Counted from the stretch's first letter, positions 1-8,406 are shown. The stretch: 30,793 nt of DNA from DATFAS01 sp035254305 (GCA_035254305.1 DATFAS010000121.1:1-30793); one strand, 5' to 3'. Notes: generated by a model from the letters alone, not told the origin. Translations and numbers: made by a program.

Positions 1-60
1 AAAGGGGACCCTAATTCCTGCTAAATATTTGAATTTAATAACGTCAAAAACTGACAATTA

Positions 61-1659
61 CTATTTTAGTTGCAATGCTGCCTGAACAAATTTCCTAAAC
101 AATGGCTGTGGTCGATTTGGGCGAGACGTGAATTCAGGATGGAATTGCACGGCAACAAACCACGGATGTTGATCCACTTCAATGCACTCAACTAAACGGC
201 CATCCGGAGAAGTTCCAGAGAATTTAAATCCTGCCTTCTTCATATCCTCCCGGTATTGATTATTGAACTCATAGCGATGACGATGGCGTTCATAGATCAA
301 TGAACTTTCATAGGCTTGGTAGGCCTTACTGTCTTCCTCAAGCTTACAAGGAGAAAGTCCAAGTCTCATCGTACCCCCAAGATTTTCAATTTCCTTTTGT
401 TCAGGTAATAAATCAATCACAGGATATGGTGTATTTGGATTAATCTCAGAGCTATTCGCATCTTGGAACCCAAGTACGTGTCGTGCATATTCGATTACAG
501 CAATTTGCATACCAAGGCAAATTCCTAGGAATGGCACATTATTTTCTCTAGCATAACGAGTAGCCGCAATTTTCCCTTCAATTCCACGGTCACCGAAGCC
601 TCCAGGAACCAAAATTCCATCGACATGGCCCAATACCTCTTTCACATTTTCCTGCGTAATATCCTCAGCATCAACCCATTCAATCTCCACATCAGAGTCG
701 TTATCATAACCTGCGTGATAGAGAGCTTCCGCCACACTTAAATAAGCATCATGGAGAGAGACATATTTACCTACAATGGCAATTCGGGTTGTATGTGAAA
801 GATTCTGCACCTTGTGAACCAATTTTTCCCATTCTACCATGTCCGCTTCCTTAGCTTGCAATCCTAAATGCTTCACCACATAGTCATCAAGACCTTGTGC
901 TTTATACATAAGCGGCACTTCGTATAAGGTCTCCACATCTCTTCCCTCGATAACCGCTTTTGGATCGATATCGCAGAATAACGCTAACTTATCCTTCATT
1001 TCTTGAGAGATCGGTTTCTCTGTTCGGCAAACCACCACATTTGGTTGAATACCAAGGCTGCGCAATTCTTTCACGCTATGCTGGGTTGGCTTGGTCTTAA
1101 GTTCACCTGCAGCAGCAAGATAAGGAATTAAGCTGCAGTGAATATACATCACATTTTCCCGGCCAATGTCACTCTTAATTTGGCGAATTGCCTCTAGAAA
1201 AGGCAAGCTTTCGATATCCCCCACGGTTCCGCCAATCTCAGTAATGACAACATCTACGTCACCGGTTCTTCCCGCACGAAATACTCTTTCCTTAATCTCA
1301 TTGGTGATATGTGGAATCACTTGGACAGTCGCTCCTAAATAATCTCCACGTCTTTCCTTGTTAATAACCGAGGAGTAAATTTTCCCAGTTGTCACATTAC
1401 TATTGGAATTGAGGTTAATATCAATAAACCGTTCATAGTGCCCTAAATCCAAATCCGTTTCCGCTCCATCATCGGTAACAAATACTTCACCATGCTGATA
1501 AGGGCTCATGGTCCCAGGATCCACATTAATGTATGGGTCTAGCTTTTGGATGGTTACTTTCAATCCACGGTTTTTGAGTAACCGTCCAAGCGAAGCTGCT
1601 GTGATCCCCTTACCTAAGGAAGATACAACTCCCCCGGTTACAAATATATACTTTGCCAT
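61..1659 (-). CDS. pyrG: CTP synthase (glutamine-hydrolysing)
   Basis: This enzyme aminates UTP to CTP with ATP and glutamine, the last step of pyrimidine nucleotide synthesis in the cytosol. The 532-residue protein has the normal two-domain layout. The N-terminal amidoligase domain carries the SSLGKG nucleotide-binding loop near residues 13-18 and the KLDPYINVDPGTM region. The C-terminal class I glutamine amidotransferase has the nucleophile in GICLGMQ and the His/Glu pair in QFHPEF. The start is an ATG preceded by AGAGGGG. It lies downstream of rpoE in the same direction, as in Bacillus subtilis, but is separated from it by its own promoter and attenuator. Nothing is truncated. The identification is very secure. 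Confidence 0.98.
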   Translation of the reverse strand: MAKYIFVTGGVVSSLGKGITAASLGRLLKNRGLKVTIQKLDPYINVDPGTMSPYQHGEVFVTDDGAETDLDLGHYERFIDINLNSNSNVTTGKIYSSVINKERRGDYLGATVQVIPHITNEIKERVFRAGRTGDVDVVITEIGGTVGDIESLPFLEAIRQIKSDIGRENVMYIHCSLIPYLAAAGELKTKPTQHSVKELRSLGIQPNVVVCRTEKPISQEMKDKLALFCDIDPKAVIEGRDVETLYEVPLMYKAQGLDDYVVKHLGLQAKEADMVEWEKLVHKVQNLSHTTRIAIVGKYVSLHDAYLSVAEALYHAGYDNDSDVEIEWVDAEDITQENVKEVLGHVDGILVPGGFGDRGIEGKIAATRYARENNVPFLGICLGMQIAVIEYARHVLGFQDANSSEINPNTPYPVIDLLPEQKEIENLGGTMRLGLSPCKLEEDSKAYQAYESSLIYERHRHRYEFNNQYREDMKKAGFKFSGTSPDGRLVECIEVDQHPWFVAVQFHPEFTSRPNRPQPLFRKFVQAALQLK

Positions 1660-1775
1660 AAAAACCCCTCTTTCTTGTTGTGCCCGAATTTATAAGTCTT
1701 CACAAATTCCGTCTACACATCAGCGCAGCGAATAGTCCACCTTAATCTTTAATTTCTAGTTTTTGCTAATTAAAT

Positions 1776-1826
1776 AAAAAAAAAACAAAAGTGCACCGAT
1801 ATGATTGTTTCATGAAAGGGGCACTT
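1776..1826 (-). terminator. pyrG leader attenuator (CTP-responsive terminator)
   Basis: On the minus strand a stem pairs AAGTGC (1821-1826) with GCACTT (1789-1794), and two further C-G pairs follow after one mismatch. A run of ten T residues comes next. The 5' side of the stem contains GCCCCTTTC (1814-1822), the pyrimidine-rich tract that an added poly-G 5' end would pair with. It lies about 60 nt after the predicted start and 130 nt before pyrG. In B. subtilis such a stem is disrupted when CTP is low. The hairpin and T run are seen; the mechanism is inferred from the family. Confidence 0.85.
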
Positions 1827-1882
1827 CTGTTTATGTATATAGACATATAATAAAACTAACTATTTCACTGTTTGCTTAAATA

Positions 1883-1922
1883 GCCCAACGAATATACTAC
1901 AAGAGGAGGAATTGGTTGTCAA
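1883..1922 (-). promoter_or_regulatory. pyrG sigma-A promoter with GGGC initiation
   Basis: A perfect TTGACA -35 (1917-1922) is followed after exactly 17 nt by TAGTAT (-10, 1894-1899). Seven nt later comes GGGC, with predicted +1 at 1886. Starting with three G residues followed by C at +4 is the hallmark of the B. subtilis pyrG promoter. There, polymerase stalls for CTP at +4 and adds extra G residues by slippage, which then disrupt the downstream terminator. Here the distance from start to the C/U-rich stem strand is about 65 nt, longer than the B. subtilis spacing as I recall it. Confidence 0.85.
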
Positions 1923-1937
1923 GGTTTTTTTGAAATT

Positions 1938-2477
1938 CTAGTCTTCATCCTCATGATCGTCATTACCGGAATCATCTGATTCGAAGTCTGAATCATCTTC
2001 CTCGAAATCCTCATCAACTTCTAAACCCTCATCTAGCTCTTCATCATCTTCCTCGATCTCATCCAAGCCTTCTTCTTCCTCATCAACCTCATCTATTTCA
2101 TCATCGATCGTATCATAATCACCATCATTTGAATAATCTGTCTCACTATCGTCTTCATCTTCATAGCCATAGGCATCGTCATCATCATCAATACCCTTAC
2201 TGCGAGCCAAGGCCTCAATAGACTCCTCAATTGCTTGAGTCGTATACCATTTCTTCAATCCCCATTCACTAGGGCTAATACACAGAAAACGACCATCTAA
2301 ATTCATTTCTGTAAATACCTGTGGAAGTAAATCTAACAACTCTTCATCTGTTAAACCCTTCATACTTGCTGCTTCCTTAAAAATATCACGATAATTCATA
2401 GATTTGGTGGAACTGTTCAAAACTTCGTATGCTATATCAACGAGGGCCACTTCTTGCCATCTTTCATCAATGTTCAT
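1938..2477 (-). CDS. rpoE: DNA-directed RNA polymerase delta subunit
   Basis: The delta subunit binds RNA polymerase in Firmicutes and promotes recycling and promoter selectivity. Residues 1 to about 90 form the HARE-HTH-like domain (VALVDIAYEVL, YRDIFKEA, DGRFLCISPSEWGLKKWY). The rest is an almost purely Asp/Glu tail, the usual disordered polyanion. I choose the ATG at 2477 (MNIDERW), giving 179 residues, because GGGAAG lies 8 nt upstream; the in-frame GTG at 2486 has its purine tract too close. The family is usually about 170-180 residues. It is transcribed from its own promoter after the terminator at 2609-2636 and lies just upstream of the pyrG promoter, the standard Bacillales order. Confidence 0.95.
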   Translation of the reverse strand: MNIDERWQEVALVDIAYEVLNSSTKSMNYRDIFKEAASMKGLTDEELLDLLPQVFTEMNLDGRFLCISPSEWGLKKWYTTQAIEESIEALARSKGIDDDDDAYGYEDEDDSETDYSNDGDYDTIDDEIDEVDEEEEGLDEIEEDDEELDEGLEVDEDFEEDDSDFESDDSGNDDHEDED

Positions 2478-2525
2478 CCCCGACACTTCCCTTCTGGAAA
2501 AAATTCTATTCCTCTAGTATTCCTA

Positions 2526-2553
2526 TTTTTATATAAAATAGTACTAGTGTCAA
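2526..2553 (-). promoter_or_regulatory. rpoE: Probable rpoE promoter
   Basis: A perfect TTGACA (2548-2553) lies about 70 nt upstream of the rpoE start, between a terminator and the gene. The best -10 is TAAAAA (2526-2531) at 16-nt spacing, only four matches to consensus, in a very A/T-rich stretch. The -35 is convincing; the exact -10 is not. Confidence 0.55.
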
Positions 2554-2608
2554 ACATTTAAATGAAAAAAATTAGAAGTAAAGAAAAATTCAGGGCGAGT
2601 TACTATGG

Positions 2609-2636
2609 AAAAAGACCCCTCTTCCCGAAGGGCCTT
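2609..2636 (-). terminator. Rho-independent terminator after the 44-codon gene
   Basis: On the minus strand AAGGCCCTTC pairs with GAAGAGGGGTCTT to give a ten-pair stem with two G-U pairs and a five-base GGGAA loop, followed by TTTTT. It starts 4 nt after the stop of the small gene at 2641-2775. It is the first clear terminator after the response regulator and kinase genes, so it may end that whole transcript. Confidence 0.8.
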
Positions 2637-2640
2637 ACAA

Positions 2641-2775
2641 TCAGCCGTTATACTCTTCATACGCCTGCCTGTAATAGTTATCTACCAGACAATGAGCTAT
2701 TTGTTGTATATCTTCAGTTTCTAAGAGTTCCATTAGTTCCTCAATATTGCCGGGCAGAGTAAAATCTTCTTTCAT
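2641..2775 (-). CDS. Small protein of unknown function (44 aa)
   Basis: This short reading frame has the marks of a real gene. GGAGT sits 10 nt before its ATG, and a strong terminator starts 4 nt after its TGA. The product begins MKEDFTLPGNIEELMEL and ends YRQAYEEYNG; it is acidic, probably helical, with one Cys and no membrane segment or signal peptide. I do not recognise a family. It lies 90 nt downstream of the histidine kinase with no terminator between, so it may be the third gene of the two-component operon, although a weak AT-rich promoter of its own (TATAAA near 2813) cannot be excluded. The gene call is fairly sure; the function is open. Confidence 0.6.
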   Translation of the reverse strand: MKEDFTLPGNIEELMELLETEDIQQIAHCLVDNYYRQAYEEYNG

Positions 2776-2865
2776 TGACTTTCAACTCCAATAAAGGTTC
2801 ACAAACTTATTTTATACAAAAAACCTTAATTTCCCATTAAAAAATTGTGTTATTTTTATTAACAT

Positions 2866-4173
2866 TTATTGAGGAAGGGTAATCGTGAACGTGCTTCCTT
2901 TTCCCATCGTACTTTCGACAAGAATACTACCTCCATGCTCCTTCACGATCCAATTGGCAATAGAAAGCCCCAATCCGGTTCCACCATGATCTCTAGAACG
3001 TGCTTTATCAACCCGATGGAAACGTTCAAATATCCGACTCTTCTCCTCTTCTGGGATTCCAATTCCAGTATCCTGAATGGAAAAACAAAGTTTTTTGCCA
3101 GAATTCGTACCTTCTCCGAGCATGTTCAAATGAATCGTTATCCTTCCCTCATCTCCTGTGTATTTAATCGCATTATCGATTAAAATGAACAACAGCTGGG
3201 TTATTCGTTCTCGATCGGCATACACAAGAATTTGTTCCTCAGAGATCACATCTACCATTAACTTTCGTTGCTCAAGAATCGATTGAATCGTTCGTAGAAG
3301 ATGGTTCAATACATCACGCAAATCAAAGGATTCAATATTCAATTGAATCGTTCCTGAATCTACGCGCGCTAATGTCAGCAAATCTCCCACTAAACGGTTC
3401 ATTCGCAGAATTTCATCCTTCATATCAAAGAGAATTTGCTTAGAGAATTCCGAGAATTGATTTTCCCGATCTGCTTCCATCACTTCAACGGTTGATTGCA
3501 TAACACTTAATGGTGTCCGTAGCTCATGGGACGCATCTGCTACGAATTGCCGCTGTCGGGTGAACGAATTAGCAATTGGAACCATTGCTCTCCCTGCCAT
3601 ATAATATCCAATCACAGCCGAAAGAATGATAAAAACCACGGAAAGAATGAGCAAAATGTATGATAGCTGATGAAGCACTTCATGTTGGGGTGTCACATCG
3701 ATTCCAGAGTACACGGTACCTAATACATTATGATTCATATCTTGAACTGTGCGTCCTGCAAAGGCTAATAGGACCTCGTTTCCATCCGAAAGCCCAAACT
3801 CCTCAAAAGCCACCTCATTAGGAGTTGGTTTCCATTCCTTAATTTTAGCCAAGATCTTATCTCGTAGCTCTGGAAAAGACTCATCCCCATGGATGACCTC
3901 TCCATCCTTAGAAATAACGTAATAAAAGGCCTCTTTTCTCTCTTTACGTCCTAAATCTTTGCGTTCGTAGTCCTTTCGATCGTAATCATGGCGTTCTAAA
4001 TCCTTTGAATGATCGTGCCATTGTTGTTCTACCACCTTTAGAACCTGCTGTTTTTGTTGGTCAAAGATTGTGGATGCAACCATGAAATAAGTAATAGCGG
4101 TAAAAGATAAGAGAAATCCCATAAGAAGACTGCTAAAAATGATCGTCAAGCGCCAACGTGTCCGAGTAAACAT
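2866..4173 (-). CDS. Membrane sensor histidine kinase
   Basis: This is the sensor of a two-component system in the cytoplasmic membrane. A transmembrane helix lies at about residues 10-34, an extracytoplasmic sensor at 35-168, a second helix at 169-193 and a short linker. The dimerisation/phosphoacceptor domain has H216 in ASHELRTPLS. The ATPase domain has the N box DNAIKYT, the G1 box DTGIGIPEEE and the G2 box GGTGLGLS. The gene starts 2 nt after the response regulator stop, with AAGGGG inside that gene, so the two are translationally coupled. The sensor domain carries four tandem copies of a charged pentapeptide (residues 58-77) and has no obvious known ligand-binding signature. The signal is unknown. 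Kinase identity is certain; assignment to a named system is not possible. Confidence 0.92.
   Translation of the reverse strand: MFTRTRWRLTIIFSSLLMGFLLSFTAITYFMVASTIFDQQKQQVLKVVEQQWHDHSKDLERHDYDRKDYERKDLGRKERKEAFYYVISKDGEVIHGDESFPELRDKILAKIKEWKPTPNEVAFEEFGLSDGNEVLLAFAGRTVQDMNHNVLGTVYSGIDVTPQHEVLHQLSYILLILSVVFIILSAVIGYYMAGRAMVPIANSFTRQRQFVADASHELRTPLSVMQSTVEVMEADRENQFSEFSKQILFDMKDEILRMNRLVGDLLTLARVDSGTIQLNIESFDLRDVLNHLLRTIQSILEQRKLMVDVISEEQILVYADRERITQLLFILIDNAIKYTGDEGRITIHLNMLGEGTNSGKKLCFSIQDTGIGIPEEEKSRIFERFHRVDKARSRDHGGTGLGLSIANWIVKEHGGSILVESTMGKGSTFTITLPQ
3943..4002 (-). repeat. 15-nt tandem repeat encoding D-[LY]-x-R-[KH]
   Basis: Four consecutive 15-nt units in the kinase gene encode DLERH, DYDRK, DYERK and DLGRK (residues 58-77), just outside the first membrane helix. 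The nucleotide copies have diverged, with different Arg codons (CGC, CGA, CGT) and Lys codons (AAG, AAA), so the array is not a recent slippage product, yet the peptide pattern is held. Confidence 0.75.
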
Positions 4174-4175
4174 AA

Positions 4176-4853
4176 CTACCCCTTAACCTCTAACTTATAG
4201 CCTACACCCCGTACGTTGTGGATCAGCTTAGGTTTACCCTCAAGTTCAATCTTCTTTCTCAATAACCGAATAAAGGCGTCAAGGGCATTACTCGTCACTT
4301 CTGTATCATATCCCCAAACTCGAACAATAATGACATCCCTAGGCAGAATTTGTCCTTGGTTAAGCATAAACAGCTCCATCAGCTGGTACTCTCTTGTCGT
4401 TAGTTGAATCTCTTGATCATCCCGCCATACCTTATGTGAGACACGATCTAAACGAAGATCTGCAACTTGTATCATATCCTCAGTAATAGGAACTTCTCTG
4501 CGACGAGAAAGTGCTCTTAATCTAGCAAATAACTCGTTAAAGGAGAATGGTTTAACCAAATAATCATCTGCCCCTGAATCAAGCCCCTGCACACGATCTT
4601 CTACGGCGTCTTTGGCTGTTAGCATTAATATCGGGCTTTGGTAGCCCCGTTGGCGGAGCTTTTGGCAAACCTGTACTCCTTCCATTACTGGCATCATCCA
4701 ATCAAGCACAATGACATCATAATCGGAGCACAGGGCATATTCGTAGGCATCCTTCCCATTATCCACCCAATCCACCGTGTGAAACTCTTGTTTTAACATA
4801 TGAACGATTAGCTTACCTAGACGGCGATCATCCTCGGCTAGCAAAACATACAT
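4176..4853 (-). CDS. OmpR/PhoB-family response regulator
   Basis: This is a DNA-binding response regulator, cytosolic, and partner of the adjacent kinase. Residues 1-120 are the receiver with acidic pocket E7-D8-D9, phosphoacceptor D51 (VIVLDWMMP), switch Thr in MLTAKD and K101 in LVKPFSF. Residues about 128-225 are the winged helix with LTTREYQLMELFM and the closing VRGVGYKLE. The start ATG has GGAG about 10 nt upstream. It is the first gene of the pair and probably of a three-gene unit ending at 2609. The family is certain; the regulon cannot be read from this window. Confidence 0.94.
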   Translation of the reverse strand: MYVLLAEDDRRLGKLIVHMLKQEFHTVDWVDNGKDAYEYALCSDYDVIVLDWMMPVMEGVQVCQKLRQRGYQSPILMLTAKDAVEDRVQGLDSGADDYLVKPFSFNELFARLRALSRRREVPITEDMIQVADLRLDRVSHKVWRDDQEIQLTTREYQLMELFMLNQGQILPRDVIIVRVWGYDTEVTSNALDAFIRLLRKKIELEGKPKLIHNVRGVGYKLEVKG

Positions 4854-4977
4854 CCCTCTCGCTCCTTCTTACTCTCCATATTTCCTTCTATTCCCATATT
4901 AGCTCATTTGCTTTCATGCCACATCAGTAATTTGTAAAATTTTACTTTTTTTCAAAAATGGAAGGGGATGAATAGTA

Positions 4978-5006
4978 GAAAACCACCGGCACTCGTTGCC
5001 AGTGGT
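4978..5006 (-). terminator. Terminator of the acyl-CoA/icmF operon
   Basis: ACCACTGGCA pairs with TGCCGGTGGT (ten pairs, one G-U) around a five-base loop, followed on the minus strand by TTTTC. It lies about 120 nt after the icmF stop and directly after the stop of the possible small frame at 5008-5112. A weak T run on the other side could allow some function on the plus strand. Confidence 0.75.
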
Positions 5007-5007
5007 C

Positions 5008-5112
5008 TCATTTTAGCGGATAGGAAAGTATAAATTTAAATTGTTTTCCGTTCGTTCTCCGCATAAGGGCAACTAGGCTGCCACCTTCGCCTAAAGGCTT
5101 GATGCCAGCCAA
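5008..5112 (-). CDS. Possible small gene or gene remnant after icmF (34 aa)
   Basis: Between icmF and its terminator there is an open frame that could start at a TTG (5112) with AGAGGAT about 9 nt upstream and ends with TGA 2 nt before the terminator stem. The product runs LAGIKPLGEGGSLVALMRR and ends FKFILSYPLK. Its codon choice resembles coding sequence and the stop abuts the hairpin. I recognise no family. It may be a real small protein, the 3' remnant of a lost gene, or chance. It is not a normal extension of IcmF, which ends at the usual GGQYRRNM. Confidence 0.3.
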   Translation of the reverse strand: MAGIKPLGEGGSLVALMRRTNGKQFKFILSYPLK

Positions 5113-5126
5113 GTTTTCTTTATCCT

Positions 5127-8100
5127 CTACATGTTTCTGCGATATTGTCCGCCTACTTCATAGAGTGCATTGGTAATTTGCCCAAGAGAGGCTACTTTGA
5201 CCGTCTCCATCAACTCAGCGAATAGATTTCCATTATTTCGTGCCACTTCCTTCAATCTCTCAAGAGCAACCGGAGTTTCATCCTTGTGTTGCTCCCAGAA
5301 GGCATGAAGATTACGAATCTGCGTTTGTTTTTCTTCTTCTGTAGATCTAGCCAATTCGATTTCATAGGCATTTTCATCCGTGTTAGGGTTAATAAACGTG
5401 TTCACACCAATAATTGGTAACTCGCCCGAATGTTTTTTGTGCTCATAATAGAGTGATTCTTCTTGGATTTTGCCACGCTGATACTGGGTTTCCATAGCTC
5501 CTAGGACGCCCCCACGATCATTAATTCGTTGGAATTCAGATAGAACAGCCTCCTCTACTAAATCCGTCAACTCATCAATGATAAATGCCCCTTGTAATGG
5601 GTTCTCGTTCTTAGCTAAGCCAAGTTCCTTATTAATAATCATCTGAATGGCCATAGCACGTCGAACCGAGTTCTCCGTTGGTGTTGTGATCGCTTCATCG
5701 TAGGCATTGGTGTGCAGTGAGTTACAGTTATCATAAATGGCGATTAAAGCCTGCAGCGTAGTTCGGATATCATTGAAATCCATTTCCTGTGCATGCAGAG
5801 ATCGACCAGATGTCTGAATATGGTACTTTAACTTCTGAGATCGGTCATTACCACTATATCGATTCTTAATGACAGTAGACCATATACGGCGAGCCACACG
5901 ACCCAATACCGTATATTCCGGATCTAATCCATTGCTGAAGAAGAAAGATAGATTCGGAGCAAAGTCATCGATATTCATTCCACGACTTAAATAATATTCT
6001 ACAAAAGTAAATCCATTCGCCAATGTGAAAGCCAACTGCGAAATTGGATTCGCACCCGCTTCAGCAATATGGTATCCACTAATACTCACAGAATAATAAT
6101 TCCGAACCTTATGTTCGATGAAGTATTGCTGGATATCACCCATCATTTTCAGTGCAAATTCCGTTGAGAAGATACAGGTATTCTGGCCTTGATCCTCTTT
6201 AAGAATATCCGCCTGTACCGTTCCTCGAACCGTACTTAACGTCCATGCCCGAATCGAAGCAAACTCTTCTGCATTGGGTTGACGACCATTCTTAGCCACA
6301 AATTTCTCCACCTGTTGATCAATCGCTGTATTCATATAGAAAGCTAACATAATCGGTGCAGGACCGTTAATTGTCATGGATACACTAGTAGAAGGGTCAC
6401 ATAAATCAAACCCCGCATAGAGCTTCTTCAAGTCCTCTAGGGAGCATACACTCACTCCACTGTTCCCAATCTTACCATAAATATCCGGGCGATAATCAGG
6501 ATCTTGGCCATATAGCGTCACACTATCGAAAGCTGTAGAAAGACGCTTCGCCGTATCGTTCTGGCAGAGATAGTGGAATCTGCGGTTCGTCCTCTCAGGA
6601 GTACCTTCACCCGCAAATTGACGTTTCGGATCCTCACTCGTCCGTTTAAACGGAAATACGCCAGCCGTATAAGGGAAATACCCAGGTAGGTTTTCCTTCA
6701 TAGCCCACTTCAGCAATTCCCCGAGATCTTCGTATTGAGGAAGACTGATCTTAGGAATTTTATTTCCAGAGAGAGATTCTGTGTATAACTCCGTGATAAT
6801 CTCCTTATCACGAATCTTGGTAATATACTGGTCTTTGGAATAAGCTTCACGAAGCTTAGGCCATTGGTCAAGGAACTGCTTACACTCCGGATAGAGCTTA
6901 GATTCATAGAATAGGATCAAATCATCTAGTTTACCTACAAATTCGGGATCATTGCCCACCATTTCACGTGTTCCGCGGAGCTGAAATAGCTTGCGAGCAT
7001 AGCCCACTTGCTCTTCGGTGTGCTTCTTGTACTGTCTCACCGTATAGACGATTTCACCTAAATACGAGGTGCGTTCAGGTGGAATGATTAGGTTTTTCTT
7101 TGTGACCTTCTCAATTTTTCCGTCCAAATGAGTGTTCCAATCGCCACCTACCTTTTTCTCCATTATTCTCATTAAATTAGCAAAAAGGACATTCGTACCG
7201 GAATCATTAAACTGGCTGGCAATTGTCCCGAATACGGGTACTTCTTCATCTCCAACCTCGAACAGCTGACGACTACGCTTATATTGCTTACGAACATCGC
7301 GCAGCGCATCTTCAGATCCGCGACGTTCGAACTTATTGATGACAATTAGATCAGCATAATCAATCATATCGATTTTCTCTAGCTGTGTGGCTGCACCGAA
7401 TTCACTCGTCATCACATACATAGACAAATCCACTAGATTTACAATCCCAGAGTCCCCTTGACCGATTCCACTTGTCTCTACAATGACGAAATCATAACCT
7501 GCTGCCTTCACGATGGCAACGGCTTCCTTCGTTGCTTTACTTAGCTCTGATTTCGAACCCCTGGTTGCTAAGCTTCGCATATAGACACGAGGACTATTAA
7601 TTGAATTCATGCGAATACGGTCGCCAAGCAAAGCCCCACCGGTCTTCATTTTGGAAGGATCGACAGATATGATCGCGATAGAACGATCCGGAAAACAAGA
7701 CAAATAACGACGAACCAGTTCATCTGTAAGCGAGCTTTTCCCCGCTCCACCTGTCCCAGTAATCCCCAGTACAGGAACAGCTGGTGCCGCTGTTCTTAAC
7801 TTATCTAGAGTTGCTGCAACCGTTATATCCTTATCTTCTCGTTCCGCATTTTCTTCTGCTAACGTAATCAATCGTGCAACCGCCAACCAATTCTTTTCCT
7901 TTAATCTTTCAATTTCTTGCTCTGCTTGTTTCGGCGTAGGGTAATCCGTTTCTCTGATCATGTGGTTGATCATACCCTGCAAACCTAATTCCCTACCATC
8001 ATCTGGAGAGAAGATTCTAGCTATGCCGTAATCGTGAAGATCCTTTATTTCTGCAGGAACAATTACTCCACCGCCACCGGCAAAGATCTTAATATGCCCG

Positions 8101-8372
8101 GCTCCCTTCTCCCGTAGCAGATCGGACATATATTTCAAGTATTCAACATGTCCACCCTGGTAAGAGCTTATGGCAATCCCTTGTGCATCTTCCTGAATCG
8201 CAGCATTAACCACTTCATCTACTGAACGGTTATGGCCTAGATGAATCACTTCAACTCCTGAAGCCTGCAGAATTCTTCTCATAATATTAATCGAAGCATC
8301 GTGACCATCAAAAAGTGAGGCAGCCGTAACAAAACGAACATTATATTGAGGACGATAAATCTCTGTCTCCAT
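5127..8372 (-). CDS. icmF: Fused isobutyryl-CoA mutase IcmF
   Basis: This is an adenosylcobalamin-dependent radical mutase that interconverts isobutyryl-CoA and n-butyryl-CoA; family members also act on isovaleryl/pivalyl-CoA. Domain order is that of IcmF. A B12-binding domain comes first (about residues 10-145, base-off motif DGHDAS with H24). A MeaB-like G domain follows (P-loop GTGGAGKS at 206-213). Next are a linker and the large TIM-barrel mutase domain (from about 560, containing YTAGVFPFKRTSEDPKRQFA, the IcmF version of the active site rather than methylmalonyl-CoA mutase TMYxxRPW). I choose the ATG at 8372 (METEIYRP), 1081 residues, because AGGAGGGG lies 6-7 nt upstream; an ATG nine codons earlier has no ribosome site. 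It is the last gene of the operon, after tetR. Confidence 0.96.
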   Translation of the reverse strand: METEIYRPQYNVRFVTAASLFDGHDASINIMRRILQASGVEVIHLGHNRSVDEVVNAAIQEDAQGIAISSYQGGHVEYLKYMSDLLREKGAGHIKIFAGGGGVIVPAEIKDLHDYGIARIFSPDDGRELGLQGMINHMIRETDYPTPKQAEQEIERLKEKNWLAVARLITLAEENAEREDKDITVAATLDKLRTAAPAVPVLGITGTGGAGKSSLTDELVRRYLSCFPDRSIAIISVDPSKMKTGGALLGDRIRMNSINSPRVYMRSLATRGSKSELSKATKEAVAIVKAAGYDFVIVETSGIGQGDSGIVNLVDLSMYVMTSEFGAATQLEKIDMIDYADLIVINKFERRGSEDALRDVRKQYKRSRQLFEVGDEEVPVFGTIASQFNDSGTNVLFANLMRIMEKKVGGDWNTHLDGKIEKVTKKNLIIPPERTSYLGEIVYTVRQYKKHTEEQVGYARKLFQLRGTREMVGNDPEFVGKLDDLILFYESKLYPECKQFLDQWPKLREAYSKDQYITKIRDKEIITELYTESLSGNKIPKISLPQYEDLGELLKWAMKENLPGYFPYTAGVFPFKRTSEDPKRQFAGEGTPERTNRRFHYLCQNDTAKRLSTAFDSVTLYGQDPDYRPDIYGKIGNSGVSVCSLEDLKKLYAGFDLCDPSTSVSMTINGPAPIMLAFYMNTAIDQQVEKFVAKNGRQPNAEEFASIRAWTLSTVRGTVQADILKEDQGQNTCIFSTEFALKMMGDIQQYFIEHKVRNYYSVSISGYHIAEAGANPISQLAFTLANGFTFVEYYLSRGMNIDDFAPNLSFFFSNGLDPEYTVLGRVARRIWSTVIKNRYSGNDRSQKLKYHIQTSGRSLHAQEMDFNDIRTTLQALIAIYDNCNSLHTNAYDEAITTPTENSVRRAMAIQMIINKELGLAKNENPLQGAFIIDELTDLVEEAVLSEFQRINDRGGVLGAMETQYQRGKIQEESLYYEHKKHSGELPIIGVNTFINPNTDENAYEIELARSTEEEKQTQIRNLHAFWEQHKDETPVALERLKEVARNNGNLFAELMETVKVASLGQITNALYEVGGQYRRNM

Positions 8373-8406
8373 ATTTTCCCCTCCTATAGAAAGATTCATA
8401 TAAAAT

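Noticed and set aside
2562..2762. Plus-strand frame of 66 codons in the rpoE-kinase gap
   Set aside because: It crosses the terminator and lies opposite the better-supported minus-strand small gene.
5100..5130. Frameshift extension of IcmF into the small downstream frame
   Set aside because: IcmF ends at the family's normal C terminus (GGQYRRNM) and no slippery site is seen.
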